Shown here in pieces: positions 32,615 through 40,757 of a stretch of 64,000 nucleotides of DNA. How positions within the stretch are numbered: position 1 is the stretch's first letter; every line of letters begins with the position of its first letter. The translations under genes were made by a program, and so were the position numbers. The DNA is from Aldehydirespirator sp963662645 (GTDB taxonomy: Bacteria; Actinomycetota; Acidimicrobiia; Acidimicrobiales; Aldehydirespiratoraceae). A model generated the notes under the pieces. That model saw only the letters and a list, made by a program, of their open reading frames with translations. It made no database searches and was not told the origin of the DNA. Where the stretch lies: NCBI GenBank assembly GCA_963662645.2, contig OY759762.1:2666001-2730000 (forward strand), written 5' to 3'.

Positions 32615-33124
32615 GTGCTCATCCGGGCGGTCCGCGCGACGGGCGTTGAAGTGCTGGAGGGCAAGTTCAAGGTTCCTGACGACTGGCGCGCGATCTCGTC
32701 AAGGGGGAGCTGGAAGGCTCGGCTCCGTCCGCCGCTGCCTGCTGAGGTGCTCGACGACTACGGCGCCCACTTCGCTAGTCATGAGTTGCGGCCATGGAAG
32801 GCTCTGGTCGAGTTGCCGCAGGAGAAGTTCACCGATGTAGCGATCGCATCGCATCTGCTGCGTGACTTCTACCGGGGTGTCTGTGACTGTGCTCTCGTCG
32901 TGTCGAACGACTCGGATCTGCGTCCCGCGGTAGAGCTCGCTGTCGGAGATGGACATCACGTCGGCGTGTTCAGCCCCATGGGAACGGTCTCGCGTGACTT
33001 GGCGAGGGTCGCGTCGTGGGCGAAGCCGATTCGCGCCGAGTTGTTGGTGCAGTGCCAGATGCCCGACGAGGTTCGCGTGCCAGGGTCGTCTAGGACGTTG
33101 AGTCGGCCGGCGCTGTGGAAATGA
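32615..33124 (+). pseudogene. C-terminal part of an NYN-domain nuclease
   Basis: A 169-residue frame from GTG 32615. It begins inside the NYN domain (VRATGVEVLEGKFKVPDDW) and contains the catalytic acidic core DVAIASHLLRDFYRGVCDCALVVSNDSDLRPAVELA, then a usual LabA-like ending (CQMPDEV, LSRPALWK). The first strand and catalytic Asp (VDGFN) are missing here but appear on the opposite strand at 32183-32323. A strong hairpin follows the stop. The fragment might still be translated but lacks one active-site residue. Confidence 0.7.
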
Positions 33125-33126
33125 CA

Positions 33127-33151
33127 GGGGCCCCTCGCAAGGAGGGGCCCC
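33127..33151 (+). terminator. Stem-loop terminator after the NYN fragment
   Basis: GGGGCCCCTC (33127-33136) and GAGGGGCCCC (33142-33151) pair perfectly around a 5-base loop, three bases after the NYN stop codon. The following bases (GGGTTCTG) are only weakly T-rich. Confidence 0.65.
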
Positions 33152-33191
33152 GGGTTCTGAGCGGCGAAGCGCTCAGGGTGTTATGTCCTCA

Positions 33192-33635
33192 TCATATTGG
33201 CAGGGTGTGACGAGCACGTAGTTGATGCCTCCTGGTTCGCCGGGTTCGGCGCAGGAAGACCGTCTCACCAGGCACGGACGATCCCTTCGGGTGCCACAGC
33301 TCGAGCGCTTCGAGGCCTCGGGCTCGGTCCTGGGTGATGTCCGAGGCGACGACGATGTGGTTCGCCACCGGCCACTGCTCGCCGGTTGTGTGGGAGTGGC
33401 CGACTCGGCGGTGACACGCGAGTCGGACTGGCGCTACGGCCGCGGTGCAGGCTCGGGACGCGGGGTTGGTTGCTTCGCCCAGGTGTGAGAGCGCGGCGCG
33501 AAGGGCTGCTTCGGGGGGCACGTAGAAGTCAGGCGGGTAGTCGCCGGCTGCGACGATCCGTATGCCCCACGACGCGGCGGCTCGGGTGTCGGTGAGCGCC
33601 CAGCCCGTCGAGCCTTCGGGCTTTTTGAACCCCAC
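33192..33635 (-). CDS. Hypothetical protein, probably frameshifted near its C-terminus
   Basis: A 147-residue open frame with no family I recognise. It contains IRIVAAGDYPPDFYVPPEAALRAAL and a later NHIVVASDITQDRARGLEALELWHPKG. Compared with copy A of the repeat (32532-32609), one base is missing in the run after TGGCA. Copy A ends PEGIVRAW-stop, whereas this copy reads on into about 30 arginine-rich residues. The true protein probably ended at the equivalent of IVRAW. It lies between the NYN remnant and tRNA-Thr. Confidence 0.45.
   Translation of the reverse strand: MGFKKPEGSTGWALTDTRAAASWGIRIVAAGDYPPDFYVPPEAALRAALSHLGEATNPASRACTAAVAPVRLACHRRVGHSHTTGEQWPVANHIVVASDITQDRARGLEALELWHPKGSSVPGETVFLRRTRRTRRHQLRARHTLPI
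33254..33331 (-). repeat. Copy B of the ~78-bp direct repeat
   Basis: It matches 32532-32609 with a few substitutions and a one-base gap. It lies within the hypothetical gene at 33192-33635. Confidence 0.65.
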
Positions 33636-33693
33636 TCAAGGCGTTCTAAATCGTTGGCACCAACTTATGTGCCTTGACCTGGGATTTTGTGTG

Positions 33694-33767
<74 letters not shown>

Positions 33768-33957
33768 GGGATGGAACGGTACTTGGCGCGTTATTCGGCT
33801 GCGTTGGTTGCGAACGTCGATGAGGCTATCTGAGGCAGTCTGGTCAGCGGGTTGGGTCGCTGGTCTGGCGCGGTGGGCGTCGACACGCAGCACACGAGGC
33901 ACCGCCGACAGTGGTGGAGTCGTGGACAGCGCCGAGTGGGGCTAGGGTCCCGTCGTT

Positions 33958-35001
33958 ATGTTGCCGCGTCGCCGGAATGCGCTCGGTGCGGCGTGCATCG
34001 CCGGGGCGGCCGTTGCCTACTCGCTGATCCCGCTGCCGATCCGGTTTGCGGGCGAGGGCTTCTCCGTGCTGGTTCTGGGCACGCTCATGGAGTCTGCTTG
34101 CGCGACGATGCTGCTGGTTGCGCTGGCCGCGTCGGCTAGGCCCGTGCTGGGAGTGGGTCCGCTCCAGGCGATGCGTCCGGCACGACTCGTGGCGTTGCCT
34201 CCCGTCGCGCTGGCAGGCCCGCGTCCGGGCGTGCTCTTGGCGATGCTGCTGATCACGGCGCCAAATGTCCTGCTGTACGCCGGCACGGCGGCCCTGCTGC
34301 CGCTGGTGGTGCTGTCCTGCTTCTCGGACGGCCTGGATGTCGTGCCCCAGTCCCTTCTGATTGCGCGCTGGAGCGGCAGCAGCAGAAGCATCTCGACCCG
34401 CAGCGCCACCATGATGTGCGGACTGCCGATCGCCGTGGCCGCTGTCGTGTGGAGCCAGACGGCCCCCGGCCAAATCGAGGGGGGTTCATGGCGGAGCACG
34501 GCAGTCGGGTTGGTGCTGGGGGTGCTGACCACGGCGACATACGCGGTGCGGCCAGCGGCAGGGATCATCTACGGCGACCGCTGCGCCCTGGCTCGGCGCT
34601 CTGGACGCAGCGCTATGTCCGTCAAGGAGTACGGCGTTGCCCTGTGGTGGTCGACGTTCGCCGCCTCGGCGGTCAGCGTTCCGATCGTGGCCGCGGTTGG
34701 GCTGACGTTCGCCTTAGGCGGATTGGGTGCCACCGGCTCGGCGGCTTACGGGGCAGCGTCCGGACTGATCATGGGTTGTGCCCGCCTGCTGCACCGAGCA
34801 GGCAACATCGTCACCGCCGACACGCGCGTCAACAGTTTGCTCTACGCGTCGCCGGCGCTGGCCGCCATCTGGCTGACGATCGCGGGCGACCCCATCTACC
34901 AACCTGTGCTGTTCGCAGGCGGAATGGCGGTCATCTTCGGACTCAACGCGGCCATCGCAGCAGCAGACCGCGGCGGGCGGCAATCAGTCGAGTCGCAGTG
35001 A
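33958..35001 (+). CDS. DMT/EamA-like multi-pass membrane protein
   Basis: A 347-residue protein with about nine or ten hydrophobic segments (AACIAGAAVAYSLIPLPIRFAGEG at the start, then AVGLVLGVLTTATYAV). The C-terminal motif RAGNIVTADTRVNSLLYASPALAAIW matches the protein at 29774-30973. Its function is unknown; it is probably an exporter of small molecules. It stands alone between tRNA-Thr and the pilus locus. The 220 bases after it hold no gene. Confidence 0.6.
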   Translation: MLPRRRNALGAACIAGAAVAYSLIPLPIRFAGEGFSVLVLGTLMESACATMLLVALAASARPVLGVGPLQAMRPARLVALPPVALAGPRPGVLLAMLLITAPNVLLYAGTAALLPLVVLSCFSDGLDVVPQSLLIARWSGSSRSISTRSATMMCGLPIAVAAVVWSQTAPGQIEGGSWRSTAVGLVLGVLTTATYAVRPAAGIIYGDRCALARRSGRSAMSVKEYGVALWWSTFAASAVSVPIVAAVGLTFALGGLGATGSAAYGAASGLIMGCARLLHRAGNIVTADTRVNSLLYASPALAAIWLTIAGDPIYQPVLFAGGMAVIFGLNAAIAAADRGGRQSVESQ

Positions 35002-35222
35002 CGCCTCTGTCTCGCATCGTCGGGGCTAGACCGCAGATCCACGGCATCGCGATGGTCTAGTCAGCCCGCCGATGAGCACGCCTGCCTCTTGTCGAGGCCC
35101 ATCTGGCCGCGGGTGACCTGGACGGTTGTTCCGCAGTCTCGGATGGGACAACCCGCCGGTCGAGGATGGATGCCCAGCGGCGTTGCGCGGCGACCTGACG
35201 TAGAGGCGCGGCGCGCTCGAGG

Positions 35223-35582
35223 TCAGCAGGGGTTGAGGGCTGCGGCGGCGCGGGACTTGAGCCCGGTGCCCAACCCTTCGTCGTAGGCGACTATCCGGTT
35301 GGCGGTTGCGGGGGTCAGGCTCTTCCACAGGACCGGGCTCCACGACACCTGCGCCGACATGACCACTCCGGCGTCGGCTGCGGCGCACGCCTCGACGCCG
35401 TCGGTCTCGGGCGGCGCGCAGCCCTCGTGGGTGATGCAGCTGGACACGAAATTGGTTGCGGCGTGCTCGGCCCGGATCTCGGCCAGGTCCGTGGCCGCGG
35501 CGTGAGCCGCGTGGTCGCGCAGCGAGAGGGTCATCGCGGTGACCATCGTCGCCAGCATGAGCACCAGCACCGGGACCGTCAA
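35223..35582 (-). CDS. TadE/TadG-like pseudopilin, last gene of the Tad locus
   Basis: A protein of about 119 residues with an N-terminal hydrophobic segment (TVPVLVLMLATMVTAMTLSL) followed by an extracellular-type domain with four cysteines (SSCITHEGCAPPE, EACAAAD, ALNPC). The start appears to be TTG at 35582, 10 bases after the preceding stop; the frame is open further upstream but overlaps the previous gene. It is the last of three similar small genes in a row and probably a minor pseudopilin. Confidence 0.6.
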   Translation of the reverse strand: MTVPVLVLMLATMVTAMTLSLRDHAAHAAATDLAEIRAEHAATNFVSSCITHEGCAPPETDGVEACAAADAGVVMSAQVSWSPVLWKSLTPATANRIVAYDEGLGTGLKSRAAAALNPC

Positions 35583-35592
35583 CGAAGCCTCA

Positions 35593-35967
35593 CTACGGCG
35601 GGCAGGCGACTTGCGCGTGCGCCGATGCGGCCGGCTGGGTCTGGGCGTAGCCGGTGAAGCACACCCGGTTGCCGGCTACGGGGCCCGACACCTCGCAGAC
35701 CACGGTGACGGCGGCCGACTGGCGCAGATCGATGTGGGCGAGACTCGCGCTGGTCTGGGTGCAGGAGGAGAGCGTCGCTCCGAGCGCGATCCTCCCGGCG
35801 GCGTCGGCCGCTTCGGGACCGTCCGCCTGCGCCGCGGCCTGAGCGGCTAGCTCGGCTGCGACGGCGGCACGGGCCTGGCCGTTGGAGAAGCCGCCCACGA
35901 ACGCCACCGCCCACAGTGCGAGCGCGATCACCGGCGTCGCCAGCACCAGCGCCACCGCCTCATCCAT
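35593..35967 (-). CDS. TadE/TadG-like pseudopilin
   Basis: A protein of about 124 residues from ATG 35967. The N-terminal membrane segment (AVALVLATPVIALALWAVAF) leads into an alanine-rich helix (ARAAVAAELAAQAAAQADG) and a cysteine-containing C-terminal domain (TLSSCTQTS, VVCEVSG, NRVCFTG). This is the layout of actinobacterial TadE-like proteins. The open frame extends to 36210, but that part has no such features. Confidence 0.65.
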   Translation of the reverse strand: MDEAVALVLATPVIALALWAVAFVGGFSNGQARAAVAAELAAQAAAQADGPEAADAAGRIALGATLSSCTQTSASLAHIDLRQSAAVTVVCEVSGPVAGNRVCFTGYAQTQPAASAHAQVACPP

Positions 35968-36118
35968 CAGACGGACCCTCCGGTCATCGGGATCGGCGGG
36001 CGGACCTCGGCAGTCATCGGGATCATCGGACGGACACCTCTGGACGTGTGGGCTCGGCGAGCACCAGGTAGCGCTCGAGGGCCGTGGGCTTGTCGATCCT
36101 CCCGACGTGTGGGTTCGG

Positions 36119-36535
36119 CTAGCACGGCGGGGCGAGTGTCCAGCCGGTAGCAAAGGCCGCTCGCGACGGCCGGCAAGCCACCGCAGTCGCTTCCAGCCAC
36201 CTGTGGACACCGGCCGCGCCGACAGTCACGGTTGCCACCACAGTGCACGACGGCTCGGCTGTGAGCGTGTAGCCGGTGGCGGTCGCGGCGGAGCGGCCAA
36301 CGGAGCGGGTCGCCGCGGCCTGGGCCGCGGCCTCCTCGGCTTCCGCCCAACCGCTGTGGGTGTCGGTGCAGTCCCAGCCGGTGTCGTCGAGGGCCTGAGC
36401 GGCCGCGGTGGCCGCCGCCACTGCCGCGGTGGATGCCGTGATTCTGGCCACTTGGTGGAGGTAGATGCCGAAGCTGACCGCGACCACCACAAAGATCATC
36501 GCGGTAGTCCGCAGGGCCGCGAAGGCGGTGTCCAT
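36119..36535 (-). CDS. TadE-like pseudopilin
   Basis: A 138-residue protein: an N-terminal membrane segment (TTAMIFVVVAVSFGIYLHQVARI), an alanine-rich helix (STAAVAAATAAAQAL) and a Cys-containing domain (WDCTDTHSGW, PSCTVVATVTVG, AVACRPS). The same plan is seen in the two following genes, so the three probably form a set of minor pseudopilins assembled by the TadA/B/C machine. Confidence 0.68.
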   Translation of the reverse strand: MDTAFAALRTTAMIFVVVAVSFGIYLHQVARITASTAAVAAATAAAQALDDTGWDCTDTHSGWAEAEEAAAQAAATRSVGRSAATATGYTLTAEPSCTVVATVTVGAAGVHRWLEATAVACRPSRAAFATGWTLAPPC

Positions 36536-36583
36536 CGCGGGTGCCTGACCGTACGCTCAGAGGCTCGACTGGAGTCGGGACCG

Positions 36584-36790
36584 CTAGGCGCACGTCTTGC
36601 TGCCCGCAGTCCAACTGCCGCCGACGGCCTTGCACAGGCTCTCGTGCTTGATCTGCGACCTGTCGGTGTCGGGATTCGTGCTCGTGTCGGGGGTGTTGTT
36701 GCCGACGACCTGCCAGCTGATGAGCACCACCGCGGCGGTGATGGCGATGGTGGCGGCCAGCATGATCATTTTGGCTACGGGTGAATCCAT
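36584..36790 (-). CDS. Flp-type pilin-like small membrane protein
   Basis: A 68-residue protein from ATG 36790, with a GAAGGAG site. The N-terminus VAKMIMLAATIAITAAVVLISWQV is one hydrophobic helix; the rest is polar (NNTPDTSTNPDTDRSQ) and ends in a small cysteine loop (SLCKAVGGSWTAGSKTCA). Size, position between TadC and the TadE-like genes, and the helix suggest the major Flp-like pilin or a close relative. The classic Flp processing site (G/EY) is not evident, so the call is tentative. Confidence 0.6.
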   Translation of the reverse strand: MDSPVAKMIMLAATIAITAAVVLISWQVVGNNTPDTSTNPDTDRSQIKHESLCKAVGGSWTAGSKTCA

Positions 36791-36846
36791 AGGTGCGTCT
36801 CCTTCGCGATGTTTGCGTGAATTGCGGGAAGGGCGAAGAGCAGGGC

Positions 36847-37569
36847 TCACACGCCGATATCGACGCTGGCAATCAGCGCCAGCACCACGACCGCGCTGGC
36901 GGTGATGGCGGCGAGGGTGCCGGTTCCGGCCACTGAGCGGCCCAGGGCCTCGATGCGGACCCGGCGATCGTCTTCGAGGGCGTACACGGCCTGGGCGATG
37001 AGCCGGTCGATCAGACTGGTGGCTGCGGCCCCGCCTCGCTCGGCGGCGGCCAGCGTGCCGACCAGCGTCTCGGCCGCGGACCCGGCGAAATGCGTCGACG
37101 CCGCGCTGAGAGGGTCGACCCCCGAGGCGAGAGCCAGGTTGATGCTGGTCGCGGCGGGAGCGAAGGCGGGTGCCTCCACCCGTTCGGCGGCTTCGACGGC
37201 GGCGTCGTTGATGGGACGGCCCGCGGCCACGTACAGGCGGATGCGGCGCAGCCACTCCAGCAGGGCGGCGTCGCGGCGGGCCCGGTAGCCCGACAGAACC
37301 GTCCCGCGCAGAAGCGGCGGCGCAGCCACCGGCACCCACCAGCACACGGTCGCCGCGGCCAGAGCGCCGCTGCGATAGTCCGCCAGCAACGTCCCGGCTG
37401 CCATGGCGACGGCCGCGGCCAGCGATGTGGCCACTATCGAAGCGGTGCGCAGCCGGTCCGGCGGCCATCCCGCGGCCGTGAGTTCAACAGTGTTGGCCCT
37501 CTGGGGCGCCGCGGTGAGCACCAGCCGCAGCGCAGCCCCCGCACCGGACGCGGCCATTAGCCAGATCAT
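36847..37569 (-). CDS. tadC: TadC-like pilus assembly membrane protein
   Basis: A 240-residue type II secretion F-domain protein. The core LLEWLRRIRLYVAAGRPINDAAVEAA and ALASGVDPLSAAS...LVGTLAAAERGGAAATSLIDRL matches the T2SSF pattern, with membrane helices at both ends. With TadB it forms the inner-membrane platform on which the TadA ATPase acts. It sits directly after tadB in the same orientation. Confidence 0.8.
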   Translation of the reverse strand: MIWLMAASGAGAALRLVLTAAPQRANTVELTAAGWPPDRLRTASIVATSLAAAVAMAAGTLLADYRSGALAAATVCWWVPVAAPPLLRGTVLSGYRARRDAALLEWLRRIRLYVAAGRPINDAAVEAAERVEAPAFAPAATSINLALASGVDPLSAASTHFAGSAAETLVGTLAAAERGGAAATSLIDRLIAQAVYALEDDRRVRIEALGRSVAGTGTLAAITASAVVVLALIASVDIGV

Positions 37570-37645
37570 GGCCGTCCTCCCCTAGCACGAGCCGCCTCGG
37601 CGAGTGGGATTGGCCCCGAACACTTGACGCCCCTCGACGGCTGAG

Positions 37646-38515
37646 TCATTGCAGCCCCCCGTAGCGCGCCGCTGCCCGGGCGGGCAGCAGGACTCGGGCG
37701 CTCAGCGCGGCGTTGACTACGGCCCCGGCCATCAGCAGTGCGGCGCCTCGGCTGCTGGCCAGCCACGCGCCGACATCAGTGGCGACCTGGCCCGCCCCGG
37801 CGACCAGTCCCGCTCCGAGCAGCACCACCAGAGCCAATGTCGGCATGGCCACCGCCACGCGGGCATGGAACAGCCGGGCGGTCGCCGCGGTCTGCGAGGC
37901 CTCGGCCTCCAGCACTGAGACGGTCTCGGCCCATCGCCCGCCGCCCTCGGCTGAGATGGCGATCAGGTCGGCCAGGGAGCCGGCGACCGCCGAGGGCACC
38001 CGGGCGGCGAACCGCTCGGCGGCAATGTCGACCCCGACGGTCTCGCAGTCGGAGGCCATCGCCACTGCGGCCGCCCCGACGGGACCGCTCACCAGCGGGG
38101 CGGCCCTGGCGACTGCGTCCGCGGCGGTCACCGCGACCGCGGCCTGGTTGGTCAGCACGCTCGCGAATCGAGCCACGCCCTCGGCGATGGCGACCCGCTG
38201 CCTCGACATCACTAGGACCTTCACCGCCGATGTGCACACCACCGCGCATATCGCCGCAGCGGCCGCATGGCCCGCGGCGAGGCCCAAAGCGATCATGGCA
38301 CCGCCAGCTACCGCGGCAGCCGGCAGTTCGGCGGGGATGCGGGTCCGCCGGCCCCTGCCGGCCCTGGCTCGCAGAGACCAGCGCGTCCCGCTGGCGGGCC
38401 ACAGAATGATGGCCAGCACGACGGCACCGCCCGCGAGGATGACCCACCCCGAGGTACTCATTTCCCAGGCGCTCACTTCCCACACGTCCCAAGAGTTCAG
38501 TCCCCAGGAGTTCAT
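37646..38515 (-). CDS. tadB: TadB-like pilus assembly membrane protein
   Basis: A protein of about 289 residues with the T2SSF domain (VARFASVLTNQAAVAVTAADAVARAAPL, SAEGGGRWAETVSVLEAEASQTAATARLF) and C-terminal membrane helices. ATG at 38515 overlaps the tadA stop (ATGA), suggesting coupling. This start gives an odd tryptophan-rich leader (NSWGLNSWDVWEVSAWE). A second ATG at 38461 (STSGWVILAGG) would give a more ordinary N-terminus. Confidence 0.8.
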   Translation of the reverse strand: MNSWGLNSWDVWEVSAWEMSTSGWVILAGGAVVLAIILWPASGTRWSLRARAGRGRRTRIPAELPAAAVAGGAMIALGLAAGHAAAAAICAVVCTSAVKVLVMSRQRVAIAEGVARFASVLTNQAAVAVTAADAVARAAPLVSGPVGAAAVAMASDCETVGVDIAAERFAARVPSAVAGSLADLIAISAEGGGRWAETVSVLEAEASQTAATARLFHARVAVAMPTLALVVLLGAGLVAGAGQVATDVGAWLASSRGAALLMAGAVVNAALSARVLLPARAAARYGGLQ

Positions 38516-40143
38516 TGGGGCGCCCCGTTGCGGTCCGCGGTGCTCGAGTCGCTGCCCACGAGTTGCAGGGTGGGCCCGTGCGGCGTGGGCTCCGCCGCGG
38601 GGCGATGAACGGCGACGCCCGCGGATCGGTAGACGTCGGCCATGCGGCCCGCGGGCTGGCCCACCGGCGCGGCCCAGCGCTCCCCGGGCTGGAGGCGCCA
38701 CAGGCAGCGCGTCTGGATCGAGCCGTCGGCGGCGGTGCCGGTGATCTGGGTCACGTCCGCGATCACGCGCTCACCGGCGTGGTTGCGGCCCATCCACACC
38801 AGCAGGTGCACCGCGATGGCTATCGACCGGCGGGCCAGGCCCTCGTCGGCGCCCTCCGAGGTGGCGTAGGCGGTGAGCTTCTCCATCACACCGTCGCCGG
38901 GCGGGGAGTGCAGGGTGACGATGCATCCGTCGAGCCCCGACGACATGGCGTCGAGCAGGGCCATGGTGCCCTCGCCTCTCACCTCGCCCACCACCAGCTT
39001 GGAGCTGTTGGCCCGTTTGGCGTCGCGCACGTGGTCGGCCATGGAGTGCTTGCCCACGCCGTCGTTGTTGGCGTCTCGGGTGAGCCGCTCGTAGGCGTTG
39101 GGGTGGATGCCGTACTCGCGCAGTCTCAGCTCGGGGGTGTCCTCGATGGTGTCGATGCGCTCCTCGGGCGGAACCCTCGCCAGCAGCGCCTGGCACAGGG
39201 TGGTCTTGCCGCCTCCCATCGCGGCCGCGACCACGACGTTGGCCCGCACATCGCCGGCTATCGCCTCAACCAGCAGATTGGTCAGCTGGTCGCTGCACAG
39301 GCCCAGCTCCGCCAGGGTGCGCTGGCCGCCTAAGTTGCTTCTCAGCACCAGAGTCGGCGGCGAGCAGACGAACGCCTCGGCGTGCAGCCGCCACCGGTCG
39401 CCGACTCGGGTGTCGAGGCGGGGATCCAACTCGTCGAAGCGCTGGGGCCGCTCGCCCGAGTAGGCCGCGAGGAACCGGCACGCCCCGATCAGCTCGTCGT
39501 CGCTCAGGAACGGGGACGGTCGGCTCTGCCGCTCGCCGTTGCTGAACTCGACCACCATCGACTCGCCGCCCCTGATCTGGAACTCCTCCACGTCGTCCTC
39601 GCCCAGCAGCTCCCGCAGCCGGCGGGCGGCTGCAGCCGACGCCGACTCCCGGCGCAGGGCGCGGTCGGTGCTGTCCATGCGCTGGGGCGCGGCGGCCAGC
39701 GAACCCAACGAGCGGCCCAGGCGGCGCAGCGCCCGCTCCGAGCGCCGGGTGGGCGCGGACGGCACCGCTCGCACCGCCTGGGCGCCGGCCAGCAACCGCA
39801 CCTCGGCGGTGTCGACCGCGTGGTTCGACATCACAACGAGGGCCAGCGGCACCTTGGCCGCCGGCCCGGCGGCAAGGTCCAAGCGGTCGCGCAGCCCGCA
39901 ACCGGAGCCGGCCGTGACCCACACCACTCCGGTGGCCGCGGCCGCGGTGGAGCGCAACACGCTGTCATCGCTGGATGGGTCGACGCTGACCACGGTGGCC
40001 CGGTGCGCGGCGGCCGCCAGGGTCCGGTCGGCCAGCGACTCGCCCACCACAAGGTCGGCGGCCGACGCTCGCACCCCGTCGATGATTGTGCGCACGACCC
40101 AGCCGGCAGCCAGATGATCGAGCCTGCGGTCAGTCGAGATCAT
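38512..40143 (-). CDS. tadA: TadA-type secretion ATPase with N-terminal extension
   Basis: A protein of about 543 residues. The secretion ATPase part has Walker A AAAMGGGKTTL near residues 306-315, the Asp box (TIEDTPELRL), Walker B KLVVGEVRGEGTMALLDAM and the His box CIVTLHS. It powers pilus assembly through TadB and TadC. The first 150 or so residues (RRLDHLAAGWVVRTIIDG, RATVVSVDPSSDDSVLR, KVPLALVVMSNHAVDTAEVR) do not belong to TadA and could be a degenerate TadZ/CpaE- or receiver-like domain. A GTG at 40149 is an alternative start. The start lies inside the end of the upstream SAF-domain gene. Confidence 0.85.
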   Translation of the reverse strand: MISTDRRLDHLAAGWVVRTIIDGVRASAADLVVGESLADRTLAAAAHRATVVSVDPSSDDSVLRSTAAAATGVVWVTAGSGCGLRDRLDLAAGPAAKVPLALVVMSNHAVDTAEVRLLAGAQAVRAVPSAPTRRSERALRRLGRSLGSLAAAPQRMDSTDRALRRESASAAAARRLRELLGEDDVEEFQIRGGESMVVEFSNGERQSRPSPFLSDDELIGACRFLAAYSGERPQRFDELDPRLDTRVGDRWRLHAEAFVCSPPTLVLRSNLGGQRTLAELGLCSDQLTNLLVEAIAGDVRANVVVAAAMGGGKTTLCQALLARVPPEERIDTIEDTPELRLREYGIHPNAYERLTRDANNDGVGKHSMADHVRDAKRANSSKLVVGEVRGEGTMALLDAMSSGLDGCIVTLHSPPGDGVMEKLTAYATSEGADEGLARRSIAIAVHLLVWMGRNHAGERVIADVTQITGTAADGSIQTRCLWRLQPGERWAAPVGQPAGRMADVYRSAGVAVHRPAAEPTPHGPTLQLVGSDSSTADRNGAPQ

Positions 40144-40747
40144 CAACACTGTCGGACCTCCCTTCGTCCGGTTGCGCCGGCGGGCATCCCGGCCAGCCCG
40201 CCGGCGGCGACTGCCATATCCACCACACCGTCGGGCCCAGCACCGCAGCCAGCTGCGGCCCGACCTCGACCACCACCGCGCCCTCGCCGACCAGCACCAC
40301 CGGCAGCACCGCGGTGGCACAGCCGCCCGGCTGCTCGGCCAGCACCGCGGTGTCGCCGGGTCGGGGGCCCGGCTCGGGCCATAGCGACGAGTCCACCGCC
40401 ACGGCCAGCAAGGCAGCCGACAGGTCGGAGGCGGCGGGCACGGCCGAGTCGGCCAGCAGCGCCTCGGACACCACCGTGCCTGCCGGCACGGCCACCGCAG
40501 GCACCCGGTCGACCAGCTGGCCGACCGTCACGAACAGCGCAGCCTGCTCCGCGGGCATCTCCACAGTCACGTACTCGCCCGGATCGCGGCCTGCGGGCCA
40601 ATCCTCGGCCGCGGCCACCACCTGCACCGTGGTCTCCGGCTCGGGGCGACCGAACATCCACACAGACACCACAACCGCCGCGACGATCAAGGCTGCGGCT
40701 GCGAACCGCCGGGCCTGGCCCGACCTGGAGACGGAGTTTGTGGCCAT
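40130..40747 (-). CDS. CpaB/RcpC-like SAF-domain protein of the Tad locus
   Basis: A 205-residue protein with one N-terminal membrane helix (FAAAALIVAAVVVSVWMF) and an SAF-like domain (VQVVAAAEDWPAGRDPGEYVTVEMP, LVDRVPAVAVPAGTVVSEALL). ATG 40747 follows an AGGAGG site. In Gram-negative Tad systems CpaB/RcpC contacts the outer-membrane secretin; here no secretin gene is seen, as expected for a Gram-positive envelope. It overlaps the start of tadA. Confidence 0.75.
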   Translation of the reverse strand: MATNSVSRSGQARRFAAAALIVAAVVVSVWMFGRPEPETTVQVVAAAEDWPAGRDPGEYVTVEMPAEQAALFVTVGQLVDRVPAVAVPAGTVVSEALLADSAVPAASDLSAALLAVAVDSSLWPEPGPRPGDTAVLAEQPGGCATAVLPVVLVGEGAVVVEVGPQLAAVLGPTVWWIWQSPPAGWPGCPPAQPDEGRSDSVDDLD

Positions 40748-40757
40748 CGGGAGCCTC

